Positions 17,867 through 27,062 of a stretch of DNA of 64,000 bases are shown here, piece by piece. The notes under the pieces were generated by a model that was given only the letters and a program-made list of their open reading frames with translations, was not told the origin of the DNA and searched no databases. This DNA is from Streptomyces pristinaespiralis. GTDB lineage: Bacteria > Actinomycetota > Actinomycetes > Streptomycetales > Streptomycetaceae. The first letter of the stretch is position 1, and every line of letters begins with the position of its first letter. The position numbers and the translations under genes are program-made. Location of the stretch: assembly GCF_001278075.1 (NCBI RefSeq), contig NZ_CP011340.1, forward strand, positions 7,437,501 through 7,501,500. Direction: 5' to 3'.

Positions 17867-19249
17867 TCAGGCGGTACGGGCGTCCGCCGGGGCCGGAGCG
17901 TCCTTGGTCCCGTCATCGCCGCTGTCCAGCGAGGTCAGGTCCCGCTCCCTCGTCTCCCGTGCGCAGGCGATGGCCACCACGGTGAGCAGTGCCGCGGCGA
18001 TCACGTACAGGGCGATGGGCGTCGACGAGTCGTAGTCGGCCAGCAGGGCCGTCGCGATCAGCGGTGCGGGCGCACCGGCCGCGACGGACGAGAACTGCGC
18101 GCCGATCGAGGCGCCCGAGTAGCGCATCCGCGTCGCGAACATCTCGGAGAAGAACGCCGCCTGAGGCGCGTACATCGCCCCGTGCAGCACGAGACCCACC
18201 GTGACGGCGAGCAGCAGAGCACCGAAACTCGCCGTGTCGATGAGCGCGAAGAACGGGAACATCCAGGCCCCGACGCCGATCGCGCCGATCATGTACACCG
18301 GCCGGCGCCCGATGCGGTCGGACAGCGCACCCCACATCGGGATCACCGCGAAGTGCACGGCGGAGGCGATGAGGACGGCGTTGAGTGCGGTCTGCTTGCT
18401 CAGGTCCACGGCGGTGGTCGCGTAGACGAGGATGAACGCGGTGATCACGTAGTAGCTGATGTTCTCCGCCATACGCGCGCCCATGGCGATCAGGACATCG
18501 CGCCAGTGGTGACGCAGCACGGCGACGACGGGCATCTTCTCGACCTGGCCGGCCTCCGCCTTGCGCTGCTCGGCCTGGGCCAACGCGGCCTTGAAGACCG
18601 GGGATTCATCGACAGAGAGACGAATCCACAAGCCGACGATCACCAGCACGCCGGACAGCAGGAACGGTATGCGCCAGCCCCATGAGGAGAAGGCGGCGTC
18701 CGAGAGCAGCGCGGTGAGCGCGGACAGCACACCGGTGGCGAGCAACTGCCCGGCCGGTGCGCCCGTCTGCGGCCACGAGGCCCAGAAGCCGCGCCGCTTG
18801 GCGTCGCCGTGCTCCGACACGAGCAGAACCGCGCCGCCCCACTCGCCGCCGAGCGCGAATCCCTGCACGAGTCGCAGCACGGTCAGCAGGACGGGCGCGG
18901 CGGAGCCGATCGTCGCGTGGGTCGGCATGAGTCCGATCGCGAAGGTCGCACCACCCATCATGAGCAGGCTGAGCACCAGCAGCTTCTTACGCCCGAGCCG
19001 GTCCCCGTAGTGCCCGAAGACGAGCGCGCCGAGCGGACGCGCGGCGAAGCCGACGGCGTAGGTGAGGAACGAGAGGAGGGTTCCGACGAGCGGGTCGGAA
19101 TCCGGGAAGAACAGCTCGTTGAAGACCAGCGCGGCGGCCGACCCGTAGAGAAAGAAGTCGTACCACTCGATGGTGGTCCCGATGAGGCTGGCGGCGACGA
19201 TGCGCTTGAGCGAGCTGGGCTCGGGCGGGGCGGTTGCGGGGGCGGCCAT
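17867..19249 (-). CDS. MFS metabolite:H+ symporter (MHS family)
   Basis: 460 residues from ATG 19249, with GGAAG eight bases upstream. Twelve membrane segments are predicted. IGTTIEWYDFFLYG in helix 1, FGHYGDRLGRKK between helices 2 and 3, and RLVQGFALGGEWGGAVLLVSEH near helix 4 are diagnostic of the metabolite:H+ symporter family (ShiA, KgtP, ProP types), which import organic acids or osmolytes. The longer frame upstream of this start is low-complexity. No catabolic gene adjoins it on the same strand, so the substrate is unknown. Confidence 0.9.
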   Translation of the reverse strand: MAAPATAPPEPSSLKRIVAASLIGTTIEWYDFFLYGSAAALVFNELFFPDSDPLVGTLLSFLTYAVGFAARPLGALVFGHYGDRLGRKKLLVLSLLMMGGATFAIGLMPTHATIGSAAPVLLTVLRLVQGFALGGEWGGAVLLVSEHGDAKRRGFWASWPQTGAPAGQLLATGVLSALTALLSDAAFSSWGWRIPFLLSGVLVIVGLWIRLSVDESPVFKAALAQAEQRKAEAGQVEKMPVVAVLRHHWRDVLIAMGARMAENISYYVITAFILVYATTAVDLSKQTALNAVLIASAVHFAVIPMWGALSDRIGRRPVYMIGAIGVGAWMFPFFALIDTASFGALLLAVTVGLVLHGAMYAPQAAFFSEMFATRMRYSGASIGAQFSSVAAGAPAPLIATALLADYDSSTPIALYVIAAALLTVVAIACARETRERDLTSLDSGDDGTKDAPAPADARTA

Positions 19250-19463
19250 GGACACCACTTCCGGACAGTTGGCGGGGACGTTTCCGTGTCGCCACACCGT
19301 AGGAAGGGGCAGGTCAGCGGCGTATGTGGTGGGACACCATAGTTCATCGACCCGGGGTGCGTGCGCCCACCATGGGGGCGGCGCCGGGGGCGCCGCGACG
19401 GTCTCGTTGACGCCACGCGGTCGTTGCCGCTGAGGCGCAAACGGGCGGGAGCGTTGCTCAAGG

Positions 19464-20201
19464 TCAGCGAGGGCTGAGGAGGCAGAACTCGTTGCCTTCC
19501 GGGTCGGCCAGAACCGTCCAGGAGATCGCGGACCGGTCGATACCAGGGTCGGTGGCGCCCAGGGCGCGCAGTCGGGCTTCCTCCGCTGCCGGGTCGTCAC
19601 CGGGGTAGGGGCAGACGTCGAGGTGGACGCGGTTCCACACGCTCTTGGTGTCGGGGGTGCGGACGAACTCCAGGTAGGGACCGACGCCCTGGGCGGATCG
19701 CATGGTCGCGTGGGTGTCGGTGACCTCGTGCAGCGTCCAGTCCATCGCCTCGCCCCAGAACCGGGCCATCGCTCGTGGGTCGGTGCAGTCGGCGACCACC
19801 GCGGCGATCGGCCCGGTGTCCCGGTAGATCGGGCGGGGCTCCAGGACGCAGAACTCGTTGCCCTCCGGGTCGGCCATGACCGTCCAGGGGACGTCGCCCT
19901 GACCCACGTCGGCGAGCGTCGCGCCGAGGTCCTTCAGGCGCGCGATCAGCTCCACCTGATGGGAGGTCGAGGTGGTGGCCAGATCGAGGTGCACCCGGTT
20001 CTTCACCGTCTTCCGTTCCGGGCGGGCGACGATGTCGATGCAGACGGCCACGGGGTCGGGGTAGGCGAAGCCCACGGGTTCGAGGTTGGTCACGCCGGGC
20101 GCCTCGCTGTCGACACCCCAACCGAGTGCCTCCGCCCAGAACCGACCGAGCTCGGAGTCGTCCTGGGCCTTCATATTGATCTGCACGAGTCTCGTTGCCA
20201 T
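19464..20201 (-). CDS. Two-domain VOC (glyoxalase-like) protein
   Basis: 245 residues made of two homologous VOC modules (about 1-122 and 128-245), each ending in a WTVxADPEGNEFCxL motif. The pattern of RFWxEAxxW, NRVHLD and PEGNEF in each half is that of the common actinobacterial glyoxalase-like domain (Glyoxalase_6 type). VOC proteins include metal-dependent dioxygenases and antibiotic-resistance proteins such as those binding bleomycin; the substrate here is not evident. TAGGAT six bases before the ATG suggests a leaderless transcript. Confidence 0.87.
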   Translation of the reverse strand: MATRLVQINMKAQDDSELGRFWAEALGWGVDSEAPGVTNLEPVGFAYPDPVAVCIDIVARPERKTVKNRVHLDLATTSTSHQVELIARLKDLGATLADVGQGDVPWTVMADPEGNEFCVLEPRPIYRDTGPIAAVVADCTDPRAMARFWGEAMDWTLHEVTDTHATMRSAQGVGPYLEFVRTPDTKSVWNRVHLDVCPYPGDDPAAEEARLRALGATDPGIDRSAISWTVLADPEGNEFCLLSPR

Positions 20202-20362
20202 GCGCAGATCCTAGAAGCTGCCGCAAGGTCAGAGCCGCCGCGATCGGACATGTGTGGCTGACGCGGGGCAGGCGGGCGATCGAGGTGCTCGAGTGTGCAA
20301 CTGCCCGGCTGCGGCACGGGCCTTGAAGGAGCGTTGTCAGAGCCGGGTGCTATCTCTGCCGC

Positions 20363-20923
20363 ATGAACATCGATCAAGCTGACCCCGCCGAGCCGGCATC
20401 GCTTCGAGCTGCCTTCGACATCGATGACGGTGGTGAGTCAGCGCTCGGCTGGGAGGCGGTCCACGCCTTCGAGGCAGACCACGGGATCGTGCTGCCTGAG
20501 CCCTATCGCACCTTCGTCGCCGAGATGACGGACGGCTCCTGCTCCGGGCCGCCGGATTATGGACTGCTCCCGGTCGCGGACCTGCCGGGCGACTGGGGCG
20601 ATGACGAGCGGGATCGTGACCTGAGCAAACCGTTCCCCTTGACGGAGGCGTGGATGTGGGAGGAGGACCCGGACGCGTCCGATGATTCCGACGAGGTCCT
20701 TGAGCAGGTCTACAACCATGGTTCGATCGTGCTGGGCACCGACGGGTGCGCGATGAACTGGCACCTCGTCGTCACTGGCCCGCACCGAGGGCACGTCTGG
20801 CTCATCACCGACGTCGGTGCCGTTCCCTTCGGAGCGCAGTTCGGCTTCACCACTGGTGAATCCGGCTTTGCCGGCTGGGTCCGGCACTGGGCTGCGAACA
20901 AACCCTGGCACGACGCTGCCTGA
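20363..20923 (+). CDS. SMI1/KNR4 family protein
   Basis: 186 residues. The opening region LGWEAVHAFEADHGIVLPEPYRTFVAEMTDG is the SMI1/KNR4 (SUKH) signature, followed by GLLPV, an acidic patch (DPDASDDSDE), HGSIVLGTDGCAMNWHLVV and GHVWLITDVGAVPF. SUKH proteins often serve as immunity proteins for contact-dependent or polymorphic toxins, but no toxin gene adjoins this one. Codon choice is less G/C-rich than in the surrounding core-type genes. Divergent from the VOC gene. Confidence 0.85.
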   Translation: MNIDQADPAEPASLRAAFDIDDGGESALGWEAVHAFEADHGIVLPEPYRTFVAEMTDGSCSGPPDYGLLPVADLPGDWGDDERDRDLSKPFPLTEAWMWEEDPDASDDSDEVLEQVYNHGSIVLGTDGCAMNWHLVVTGPHRGHVWLITDVGAVPFGAQFGFTTGESGFAGWVRHWAANKPWHDAA

Positions 20924-21477
20924 CTCCCTACAAGTGCTGCAGGGCTCGGAGTTCGTCCCGCTCGCCCCCTCGGCCCTCGACGCCGCATCGGCCGGCCCCG
21001 CCCGCAGCGCCGCCGCCGCCCACGCCGGCCGCAGTGCCCTGCCCGGCTGCCCGGCGTCTGAAGCCGGCGACCGCCGGACGCGCAAGACGCGCCAGCCTGC
21101 CACGCTCACCCGGCACCCGTTCAAGTGGTTTGCCCTGGACCGGCAGTTCCCTGACGAGCCATCGACGGGCGAAGGTCGCCGAGTGGCAGGCCCTGGACCG
21201 ACAGCATGCGAAACGGCTGGGCCTGGACGGATACCTGTACGCATTCGCTGGTTGCGTTCCGGCTCAACACGGTGCGGCAGCTCATTGGAGGGCACGAAAT
21301 CCGCTCAGCGGCAACCCTCCGAAAGCCATGAAATCCTTCGCCTCGCACATCCGCCGGAGGGCATGAAATTGGCGGGTTCGCACATCCGCCGGAGGGCACG
21401 AAATTGTCGAGTTCGCAAATTCGGCAGAGGGCATATTGGCCGTTCGGACGCAACAGTCCTGACAAGAAAATTCAAGC
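20924..21477. other. Gene debris and repeats, no intact gene
   Basis: About 550 bp with no convincing coding sequence. The middle (about 21160-21250) encodes in one frame AKVAEWQALDRQHAKRLG, which looks like part of a real protein but is cut off on both sides, suggesting a decayed gene. The right part is the 35-bp repeat tract annotated separately. An open frame runs from here into the MFS gene, but only its portion after 21549 is protein-like. Confidence 0.5.
21287..21436. repeat. Imperfect 35-bp direct repeats
   Basis: Five units share GGAGGGCA(C/T)GAAAT followed by a TTCGCACATCCGCC block. The AGGGCA (or variant) element recurs at 21289, 21324, 21358, 21393 and 21428, a spacing of 34-35. 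The third and fourth copies are nearly identical; the outer copies are diverged. Confidence 0.75.
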
Positions 21478-21506
21478 TTGACGGTGTCGTGGAGTTTGCT
21501 TATGGT
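21478..21506 (+). promoter_or_regulatory. Near-consensus sigma70-type promoter of the DHA2 transporter
   Basis: TTGACG at 21478-21483, a 17-bp spacer and TATGGT at 21501-21506, which would start transcription about 40 bases before ATG 21549. The 8-bp palindrome CAAGCTTG overlaps the upstream edge of the -35 box. Confidence 0.75.
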
Positions 21507-21548
21507 CCAGTCGTTCTGGTTCCCGCCGATCGATATCCGAAGGTGTCC

Positions 21549-23129
21549 ATGACCGCGCCTCCGACGTTGCCGAAGTCCAGGCAGCAGTTGATTCTTGCCG
21601 TTCTTATGTTCTGTTCGCTGCTGATCTGGCTGGACAATACCGTCCTCAGTACCGCGTTGAAGACCCTTTCGGACCCGGTCCGTGGACTGGGGGCCGATCC
21701 CGGTCAGCTGCAATGGGCGACCGGTTCGTACACTCTGGCCTTCGCCACATTGATGTTCACCGCCGGCGCATTGGGCGATCGGTTCGGTCACCGGACCGTG
21801 TTTTCCAGTGGGTTGGTGATCTTCGCCGGCTCGTCGCTGTGGGCGGCGTACGCGAGCGATGCGGGCCAGCTGATCGCAGCTCGTGCTGTGATGGGCGTGG
21901 GCAGCGCGCTGATCACGCCCGCCATGATGGCCATCCTCATGTGGACCTTCACCGGCCCCGCACGGGCTGCCGCGATCGGGATTTTCTCGACATCGGCAGG
22001 TGTCGGAATGGCTGCCGGCCCGGTGCTGGCGGGATTCCTGCTCGATCATTTCTGGTGGGGTTCGGTCTTTCTGGTCAATGTCCCGGTCGCGGCATTGGCG
22101 TTGGTCGGGCTCGCCGTGCTGGTTCCGAATTTCCGCAGCCCCACTCTGCGGCCACTGGACCCCGCTGGAATGTTGCTCTCGATCGGTGGGCTCGTGGCGT
22201 TGGCCTACGGGCTGATCCGGGCGGGGCAGGTGGCTGTGTGGAGTCATGCCGACGTGTGGGCGCCGGTCGTTGTCGGCCTGGTTCTGCTGGCCGTTTTCGT
22301 ACTCGTCGAACTGCGCGTCAAGGTGCCCGGCTTTGATCCGCGACTGCTCGCGAAACGTGCATTCGGTGGCGGGAATGTGGCGCTCGGATTGCTGCTCTTC
22401 GCCGTGGCCGCCATCACCTTCTACAACGCGTTCTACCTGCAAGGCGCGCTCGGGCTTTCGCCGATGCAGGCGGGTACGGCCACTGTCCCGACCGCATTGG
22501 GTGCGCTCGCGGGGGCGCCGCTCGCCGCGCGCCTGGTTCGCCGCCTGTCGCTGCGCGCTGTCGCCGTGCCGGCGCTGACCGTGGCTGCGCTGACCATGGG
22601 CGCGTACGGGTTCCTCGAACTCCGCACTCCACTCATCTGGATCGAGATCCTGTTGTTGATACAGGGCCTCTCGATCAGCATGGTGATCGGCCCCGTTACG
22701 GCCGCGTTGATCAGCGACCTGCCGTTGGAACAGGCCGGTGCGGGATCGGCCGTCACCAACACCGTGCGACAGACCGGCAGTGTGATCGGAATCGCCGTGG
22801 GCGGCACGATCATGTCGATCGTGTACCGACGCGCGATCGAACCTTCACTGGAGGGTGCCCCCGGCCCGGTGCAGGATCAGGCGCGGGTTTCCGCCGAACA
22901 GGCCCGCCACGTCGCCACCGCTGTCGACCGGCCCGCTCTTGCCCACGCCGCCGATGATGCGTTCATCCAGGCCATGCACGTCGGCGCGGGCTGGATCGCG
23001 GTCATCGCACTCCTCGGAGCAGCCGTGCTGCTGATCACGTTGCCTGCTGCCGGAAAGAAGAAGGGCCCGATACCGGAGCAGGGTCCGATGCCGGAGCCGG
23101 ACTCCGAACAGGCCCGCAGCCCCGCCTGA
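21549..23129 (+). CDS. MFS exporter, DHA2 (14-helix) drug:H+ antiporter type
   Basis: 526 residues from ATG 21549, with GAAGG six bases upstream. Fourteen hydrophobic segments are apparent. LDNTVLSTAL in helix 1, GALGDRFGHRTVF in the 2-3 loop, and GIFSTSAGVGMAAGPVLAGFLLDHFWWGSVFLVNVP (motif C region, antiporter-type) identify the DHA2 group, which exports antibiotics, dyes or antiseptics. The C-terminus is Pro/Glu/Lys-rich. No TetR or MarR regulator adjoins it. Third codon positions include more A and T than typical neighbours, and repeat debris lies upstream, so horizontal acquisition is possible. Confidence 0.92.
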   Translation: MTAPPTLPKSRQQLILAVLMFCSLLIWLDNTVLSTALKTLSDPVRGLGADPGQLQWATGSYTLAFATLMFTAGALGDRFGHRTVFSSGLVIFAGSSLWAAYASDAGQLIAARAVMGVGSALITPAMMAILMWTFTGPARAAAIGIFSTSAGVGMAAGPVLAGFLLDHFWWGSVFLVNVPVAALALVGLAVLVPNFRSPTLRPLDPAGMLLSIGGLVALAYGLIRAGQVAVWSHADVWAPVVVGLVLLAVFVLVELRVKVPGFDPRLLAKRAFGGGNVALGLLLFAVAAITFYNAFYLQGALGLSPMQAGTATVPTALGALAGAPLAARLVRRLSLRAVAVPALTVAALTMGAYGFLELRTPLIWIEILLLIQGLSISMVIGPVTAALISDLPLEQAGAGSAVTNTVRQTGSVIGIAVGGTIMSIVYRRAIEPSLEGAPGPVQDQARVSAEQARHVATAVDRPALAHAADDAFIQAMHVGAGWIAVIALLGAAVLLITLPAAGKKKGPIPEQGPMPEPDSEQARSPA

Positions 23130-23239
23130 GAGTGTGATGGCGGAAGCCGGTCCCGGGCCCGCCGCCGGTCCGCCGGGGCGAGGACGACCGGGGCCGCCTG
23201 CCGCGGACGGACCGGCGAGACAAGGGCAGGCGCGCGCCC

Positions 23240-23890
23240 TCAGTCGGACCAGACGACCGGGCTGTCGCTGTACGCGTCACCCTCGTCGAACGCGGCGGCC
23301 GTGACGGGCGAGGTCTTCGTCGCGCTGAGCGCGCAGGTCTCGTACGACGCGCCCTTGGTGGTGAAGTCGCTGGGCGCGGTCTCGTTGTCGCACTTGCCCG
23401 GGAGGTCGCCGATCAGTACGACGCCCGTGCCGCCACCGCCCTCCAGCACACCGTCCAGCTTCAGCGACGCGTACGACAGGTCGGTGCCGCCGACGTTCTC
23501 CACCTTCATCTTGATGAAGTAGGGCGTCATTCCCTTCGCCTTGTCGCCGAAGGCGGCCATGTCGGCCTCGGTGCCCTTCTCGATCGCCGTGACGGTCACG
23601 GCGATGGTGCCCTTCTTCTGGCTCGTGTACTCGAACGGCAGGACAGCCCTGTCGCCGACCGCGAGTTTCGTGCCCGGCGCGGTGACGTCCCCCTCGGCAG
23701 GAGCGGCACCGTCGTCGCTGCCGGCCGTCGTGCTCCCGCTGCTCGGCTCGGACGATGCCGGGGCGGGGGCCGGCGCCGACGCCGCCGGCGAGTCCTGCGC
23801 CGCCGACCCCTCCTCGTCGCTGTTGCAGGCCGACAGCCCGAGCCCCATGGTGACCACAGCAGCCGCGAACACGAAGCGTCCCTTGTGCAC
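23240..23890 (-). CDS. Secreted lipoprotein, DUF4352-like
   Basis: 216 residues. A lipoprotein signal peptide ends in LSAC with Cys22 as the lipidation site, followed by a Ser/Ala/Pro/Gly-rich linker to about residue 70 and a beta-sandwich-like domain with KVENVGGTDLSYASLKLDGVL typical of DUF4352/telomeric-type actinobacterial lipoproteins. Start is GTG 23890 with GAGG five bases upstream. The ribosome site lies partly inside an inverted repeat (TTACC-N5-GGTAA). Function unknown. Confidence 0.85.
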   Translation of the reverse strand: MHKGRFVFAAAVVTMGLGLSACNSDEEGSAAQDSPAASAPAPAPASSEPSSGSTTAGSDDGAAPAEGDVTAPGTKLAVGDRAVLPFEYTSQKKGTIAVTVTAIEKGTEADMAAFGDKAKGMTPYFIKMKVENVGGTDLSYASLKLDGVLEGGGGTGVVLIGDLPGKCDNETAPSDFTTKGASYETCALSATKTSPVTAAAFDEGDAYSDSPVVWSD

Positions 23891-24080
23891 TATTACCTCA
23901 CTGGTAACGAGAGCTGCCCGATACGACAGCTCGAACGTTCAATTGCCGCAAGAAATGACCGGCAACACGGCCGGACCTGCCGGAACGGCATGCCGACGGC
24001 CTTTCGTTGCCGAGGCGCACCGTGACACATCCCGGAATACGGCCGGCACACGCCGGGAATACGTGGTGGGCGGCAAGGGC

Positions 24081-27062
24081 TCAGCGGATCGTGGAAGCCA
24101 CGGCAGCGGCCTCGTCGGCCAGATACCTCGCGGCGCCGTCGTCTCCCGCCGCCGCCCGCAGCCGGGCGAGCCTGTCCAGCACTCCCGCAAGCAGGTACGG
24201 GTAGTCGATACGGCGGGCCACCTCGACCGCGTGCTCCCCCTGCGCGATCGCGGCTTGCGGATCCTGCCGGTCGTGCAGGTGGAGATCGAGCAGGTCGATG
24301 AGGACACGGGTCTCGAACATGGGGTCATGGAGGGCGCGCGCGACCTCGACGCCTTCGAGGAGACGGCGGCGCGCATCGGCGTACTCACCTCGGGCCAGGT
24401 GGAGGCAGCCCCAGGCGTGGGCCAGGTAGAAGGCGCCCGACGGCCCGATGTCCGAGGCGTACGCGGTCAGCTCGGCGAACGACTTCTCCGCCTCCGCGTG
24501 ACGGCCGAGCGCGAGCTGCGCATGGCCGAGCCAGTAGGTGTCCCGCGCGATCAGGGTCCGGATCCCCTGCTGGCGGGCCCCGGCGACGATCTCCGTGAAG
24601 ACCTCCACCGCGGCTGTCGGCCTCCCCGCCTGCAGGTGGGCGAGGCCGACCTGTGAGTACGCGTGCAGGGCCGCCGCGACCTGCCCGCCGGCGTCGAGCC
24701 GTGCGTAGGCCTCGCTTCCCGCCGTGATCGCCTCGGTCAGACGTCCGTTGGGCACGAGGAAGAACGGCGCGTTGCTCAGCGCCTCCAGGTAACCGCGCCG
24801 GTCCCCGATCTGCTCGAACAGGACCATGGCCTCGGTGTTGGACTCCTCGGCTGGACCGTACCGACGCCGGGTGTAGCGCAGCCCGGCCATCGAGATGAGC
24901 AGTCTGGCCCGGCCACGCACGTTGCCCGCGGCCTTGGCCAGGCCCATCGCCGTCTCGTAGCACTCCTGCCAGTCGTCGAAGTACCGCTCCGTCTCGAACA
25001 GCGCGTGGCCGCCCACGGCCAGCTCCCAGCAGAGCTCGTCCTTGCCCAGCTCCGCGGCCTGCCGCACACCCGTCACCAACGGGACGCGCTCCGAGTCCAG
25101 CAGCGTCATCGGCGGTACGGAAGGCGGCAGGCTTGCCTCGACCCGCTCCGGCCGCCACCGGGAGGCGTCCCGCTGGAACATGTTCTGGCCCATGTGGTCG
25201 CGGTCGGCGATGTCCGTGAGGGCCAGAAGGGCGCTGAGGACGCGGACGACCGCATCGTCCCGCGCCTCGGCCGGCTCCTCCAGCTCCGCGCGTTCTCTCG
25301 CGTAGGCGCGGATCAGGTCGTGGAAGCCGTAACGCGCCTGACCGTTGGGCGTTCCCGTGACGTCGAGCAGGTGGACGTCGACCAGTTCGTCGAGGAGTTC
25401 CTGGGCCGCGCGCAGTTCGGTGTCGACCGCTGCGGCAGCCGCCCAGAGCGGGAAGTCGGGTGCCTCCAGCAGCCCGAGGAGCCGGAACAGCCGCCGTGCC
25501 TCGGGCCGGAGCCCTTCGTAGCTCAGCCCGAAACTGGACCGCACTTCGAGATCGCGATAGCGGAGCGCGTCGAGCCGGTGCTGTTCGTCCGCCAGCCGCG
25601 ACACGAGGTCCGCCGGGCGCCAGTGCGGTCGTGACAAGAGGAGCGACCCGACGATCCGCAGCGCGAGCGGCAGCCGCGCACACAGCCGGACCAGGTCGGA
25701 CAGCTCCGCGGGAGTGGCCGAGGCCGACCGGCCGTCCGTGCTGTTGCGCAGCATGGCCAGACTGTCGGCCTCGGACATCGCGCGGAGCTCCGTCCGGTGC
25801 GCGCCACCCAGACCGCCCAGCCGCACGCGGCCGGTGGCGATCACCCCGCACGTACCGCTGGCCGGCATCAGGGGAGCCAACTGCTCCTCGTCGTACGCGT
25901 CGTCGAGCACCACCAGGATCCGGCGTTCCGCGAGCAGGCCCCGGTAGAGATCCGTGCGCTCCTCCGGGTCGTCCGGCACGGCGGTGGCGGGCACTCCGAG
26001 CGCACGCAGGAAGCGGCCGAGCACGGTGACCGGGTCGACCGGCTGGGTGCGTGCGCCGGCCAGTGCCGCGAACAGCTGCCCATCGGGGTACGAGGACCTG
26101 AGGCGATGCGCGGCCTGCACCGCGAGCGCGGTCTTGCCGATCCCGCCGGGGCCCGAGATGGTCACCACCGCGGCCGGTTCGTCAGCTGCGCGGTCCTTGC
26201 GGAGCACCGCCTCGATCTCCGCCAGCTCCGCCTGCTGGCCGCTGAAGTCGCCGAGTGTCGGAGGCAGCATCCGGGCGGTGTCGGCGGTCGGGTGTTCCGG
26301 CTCCTCCGCCGTGGTCGCCGGATCCAGTGCGGGGTCCCCGCCGAGGATGGTCCGGTGCAGGTCCCGCAGCTTCGGCCCGGGCTCCAGACCGGTCTCCTCG
26401 GCCAGGACGCCACGCACCTGGGCATAAGCCAGCAGCGCGTCCGCCCGCCGGCCACAGCGGTAGAGCGCCAGCATGAGCTGGGCCCACATCCGCTCGCGGA
26501 ACGGGTGTTCCATCGTCAGCGCGGTCAGCTCGCCGAGGAGCTCGCTGTGCCGACCGAGCCGGAGGTCGACGTCGATCCGCTCTTCGAGCACGCCGAGCCG
26601 CATTTCGTCGAGGCGGGCGGCCTCCGAGGTCAGAGCCGGGACGTCGGCGATCCCGGCGTACGCGGGTCCCCGCCAGAGGTCCAGTGCCTCGTCGAAGAGC
26701 CGACGCGACTGATCCGGATCGCCGGCCGTCAGCGCCGCTCGGGCCATGCCCGCCAGATCTTCGAAACGTGCGGCGTCCAGCTCGTCGCGGTCGGCACGCA
26801 ACACATAGCCCTGGCCCTGCCGGGTGATGCGTCCCGGATCCCCCAGGTGCTGCCGGAGCCGGTGGACGTAGGTCTGCACGTTCTTGGCGGCGCTCTTCGG
26901 CTGCGCCTCGCCCCAGATGGCCTCCGCCAGAGCGTCATCGGCGACCGGCCGGCCCGCCCGGCACAGCAGGACCGCCAGGAGCACCCGCCCTTTCGGCGTG
27001 CCCAGTTCCAGCGGTACGCCGGCCCGCCACACCGTCAGCGGGCCCAATACTCCGAAGTCCAC
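24081..27062 (-). CDS. AfsR/SARP-family regulator with NB-ARC and TPR domains
   Basis: 993 residues from GTG 27062 (VDFGVLGPLTVW); the frame continues to 28019 but that part is not family-like. Order: OmpR-type winged helix (about 1-92), bacterial transcriptional activator domain BTAD (about 95-245), NB-ARC ATPase with GPGGIGKTALA near 305 and RILVVLDDAYDEEQL near 380, a winged-helix linker with GFHDLIRAYARERAE near 590, and C-terminal TPR-like repeats (about 690-990). This is the architecture of AfsR, an ATP-dependent pleiotropic activator of secondary metabolism and development. It is not next to an afsS homologue or a biosynthetic cluster in this window, so its targets are unknown. Confidence 0.92.
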   Translation of the reverse strand: MDFGVLGPLTVWRAGVPLELGTPKGRVLLAVLLCRAGRPVADDALAEAIWGEAQPKSAAKNVQTYVHRLRQHLGDPGRITRQGQGYVLRADRDELDAARFEDLAGMARAALTAGDPDQSRRLFDEALDLWRGPAYAGIADVPALTSEAARLDEMRLGVLEERIDVDLRLGRHSELLGELTALTMEHPFRERMWAQLMLALYRCGRRADALLAYAQVRGVLAEETGLEPGPKLRDLHRTILGGDPALDPATTAEEPEHPTADTARMLPPTLGDFSGQQAELAEIEAVLRKDRAADEPAAVVTISGPGGIGKTALAVQAAHRLRSSYPDGQLFAALAGARTQPVDPVTVLGRFLRALGVPATAVPDDPEERTDLYRGLLAERRILVVLDDAYDEEQLAPLMPASGTCGVIATGRVRLGGLGGAHRTELRAMSEADSLAMLRNSTDGRSASATPAELSDLVRLCARLPLALRIVGSLLLSRPHWRPADLVSRLADEQHRLDALRYRDLEVRSSFGLSYEGLRPEARRLFRLLGLLEAPDFPLWAAAAAVDTELRAAQELLDELVDVHLLDVTGTPNGQARYGFHDLIRAYARERAELEEPAEARDDAVVRVLSALLALTDIADRDHMGQNMFQRDASRWRPERVEASLPPSVPPMTLLDSERVPLVTGVRQAAELGKDELCWELAVGGHALFETERYFDDWQECYETAMGLAKAAGNVRGRARLLISMAGLRYTRRRYGPAEESNTEAMVLFEQIGDRRGYLEALSNAPFFLVPNGRLTEAITAGSEAYARLDAGGQVAAALHAYSQVGLAHLQAGRPTAAVEVFTEIVAGARQQGIRTLIARDTYWLGHAQLALGRHAEAEKSFAELTAYASDIGPSGAFYLAHAWGCLHLARGEYADARRRLLEGVEVARALHDPMFETRVLIDLLDLHLHDRQDPQAAIAQGEHAVEVARRIDYPYLLAGVLDRLARLRAAAGDDGAARYLADEAAAVASTIR

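Noticed and set aside
21287..21436. CRISPR array or attachment site
   Set aside because: Repeats are contiguous, imperfect and without spacers, and no integrase or tRNA gene is next to them.
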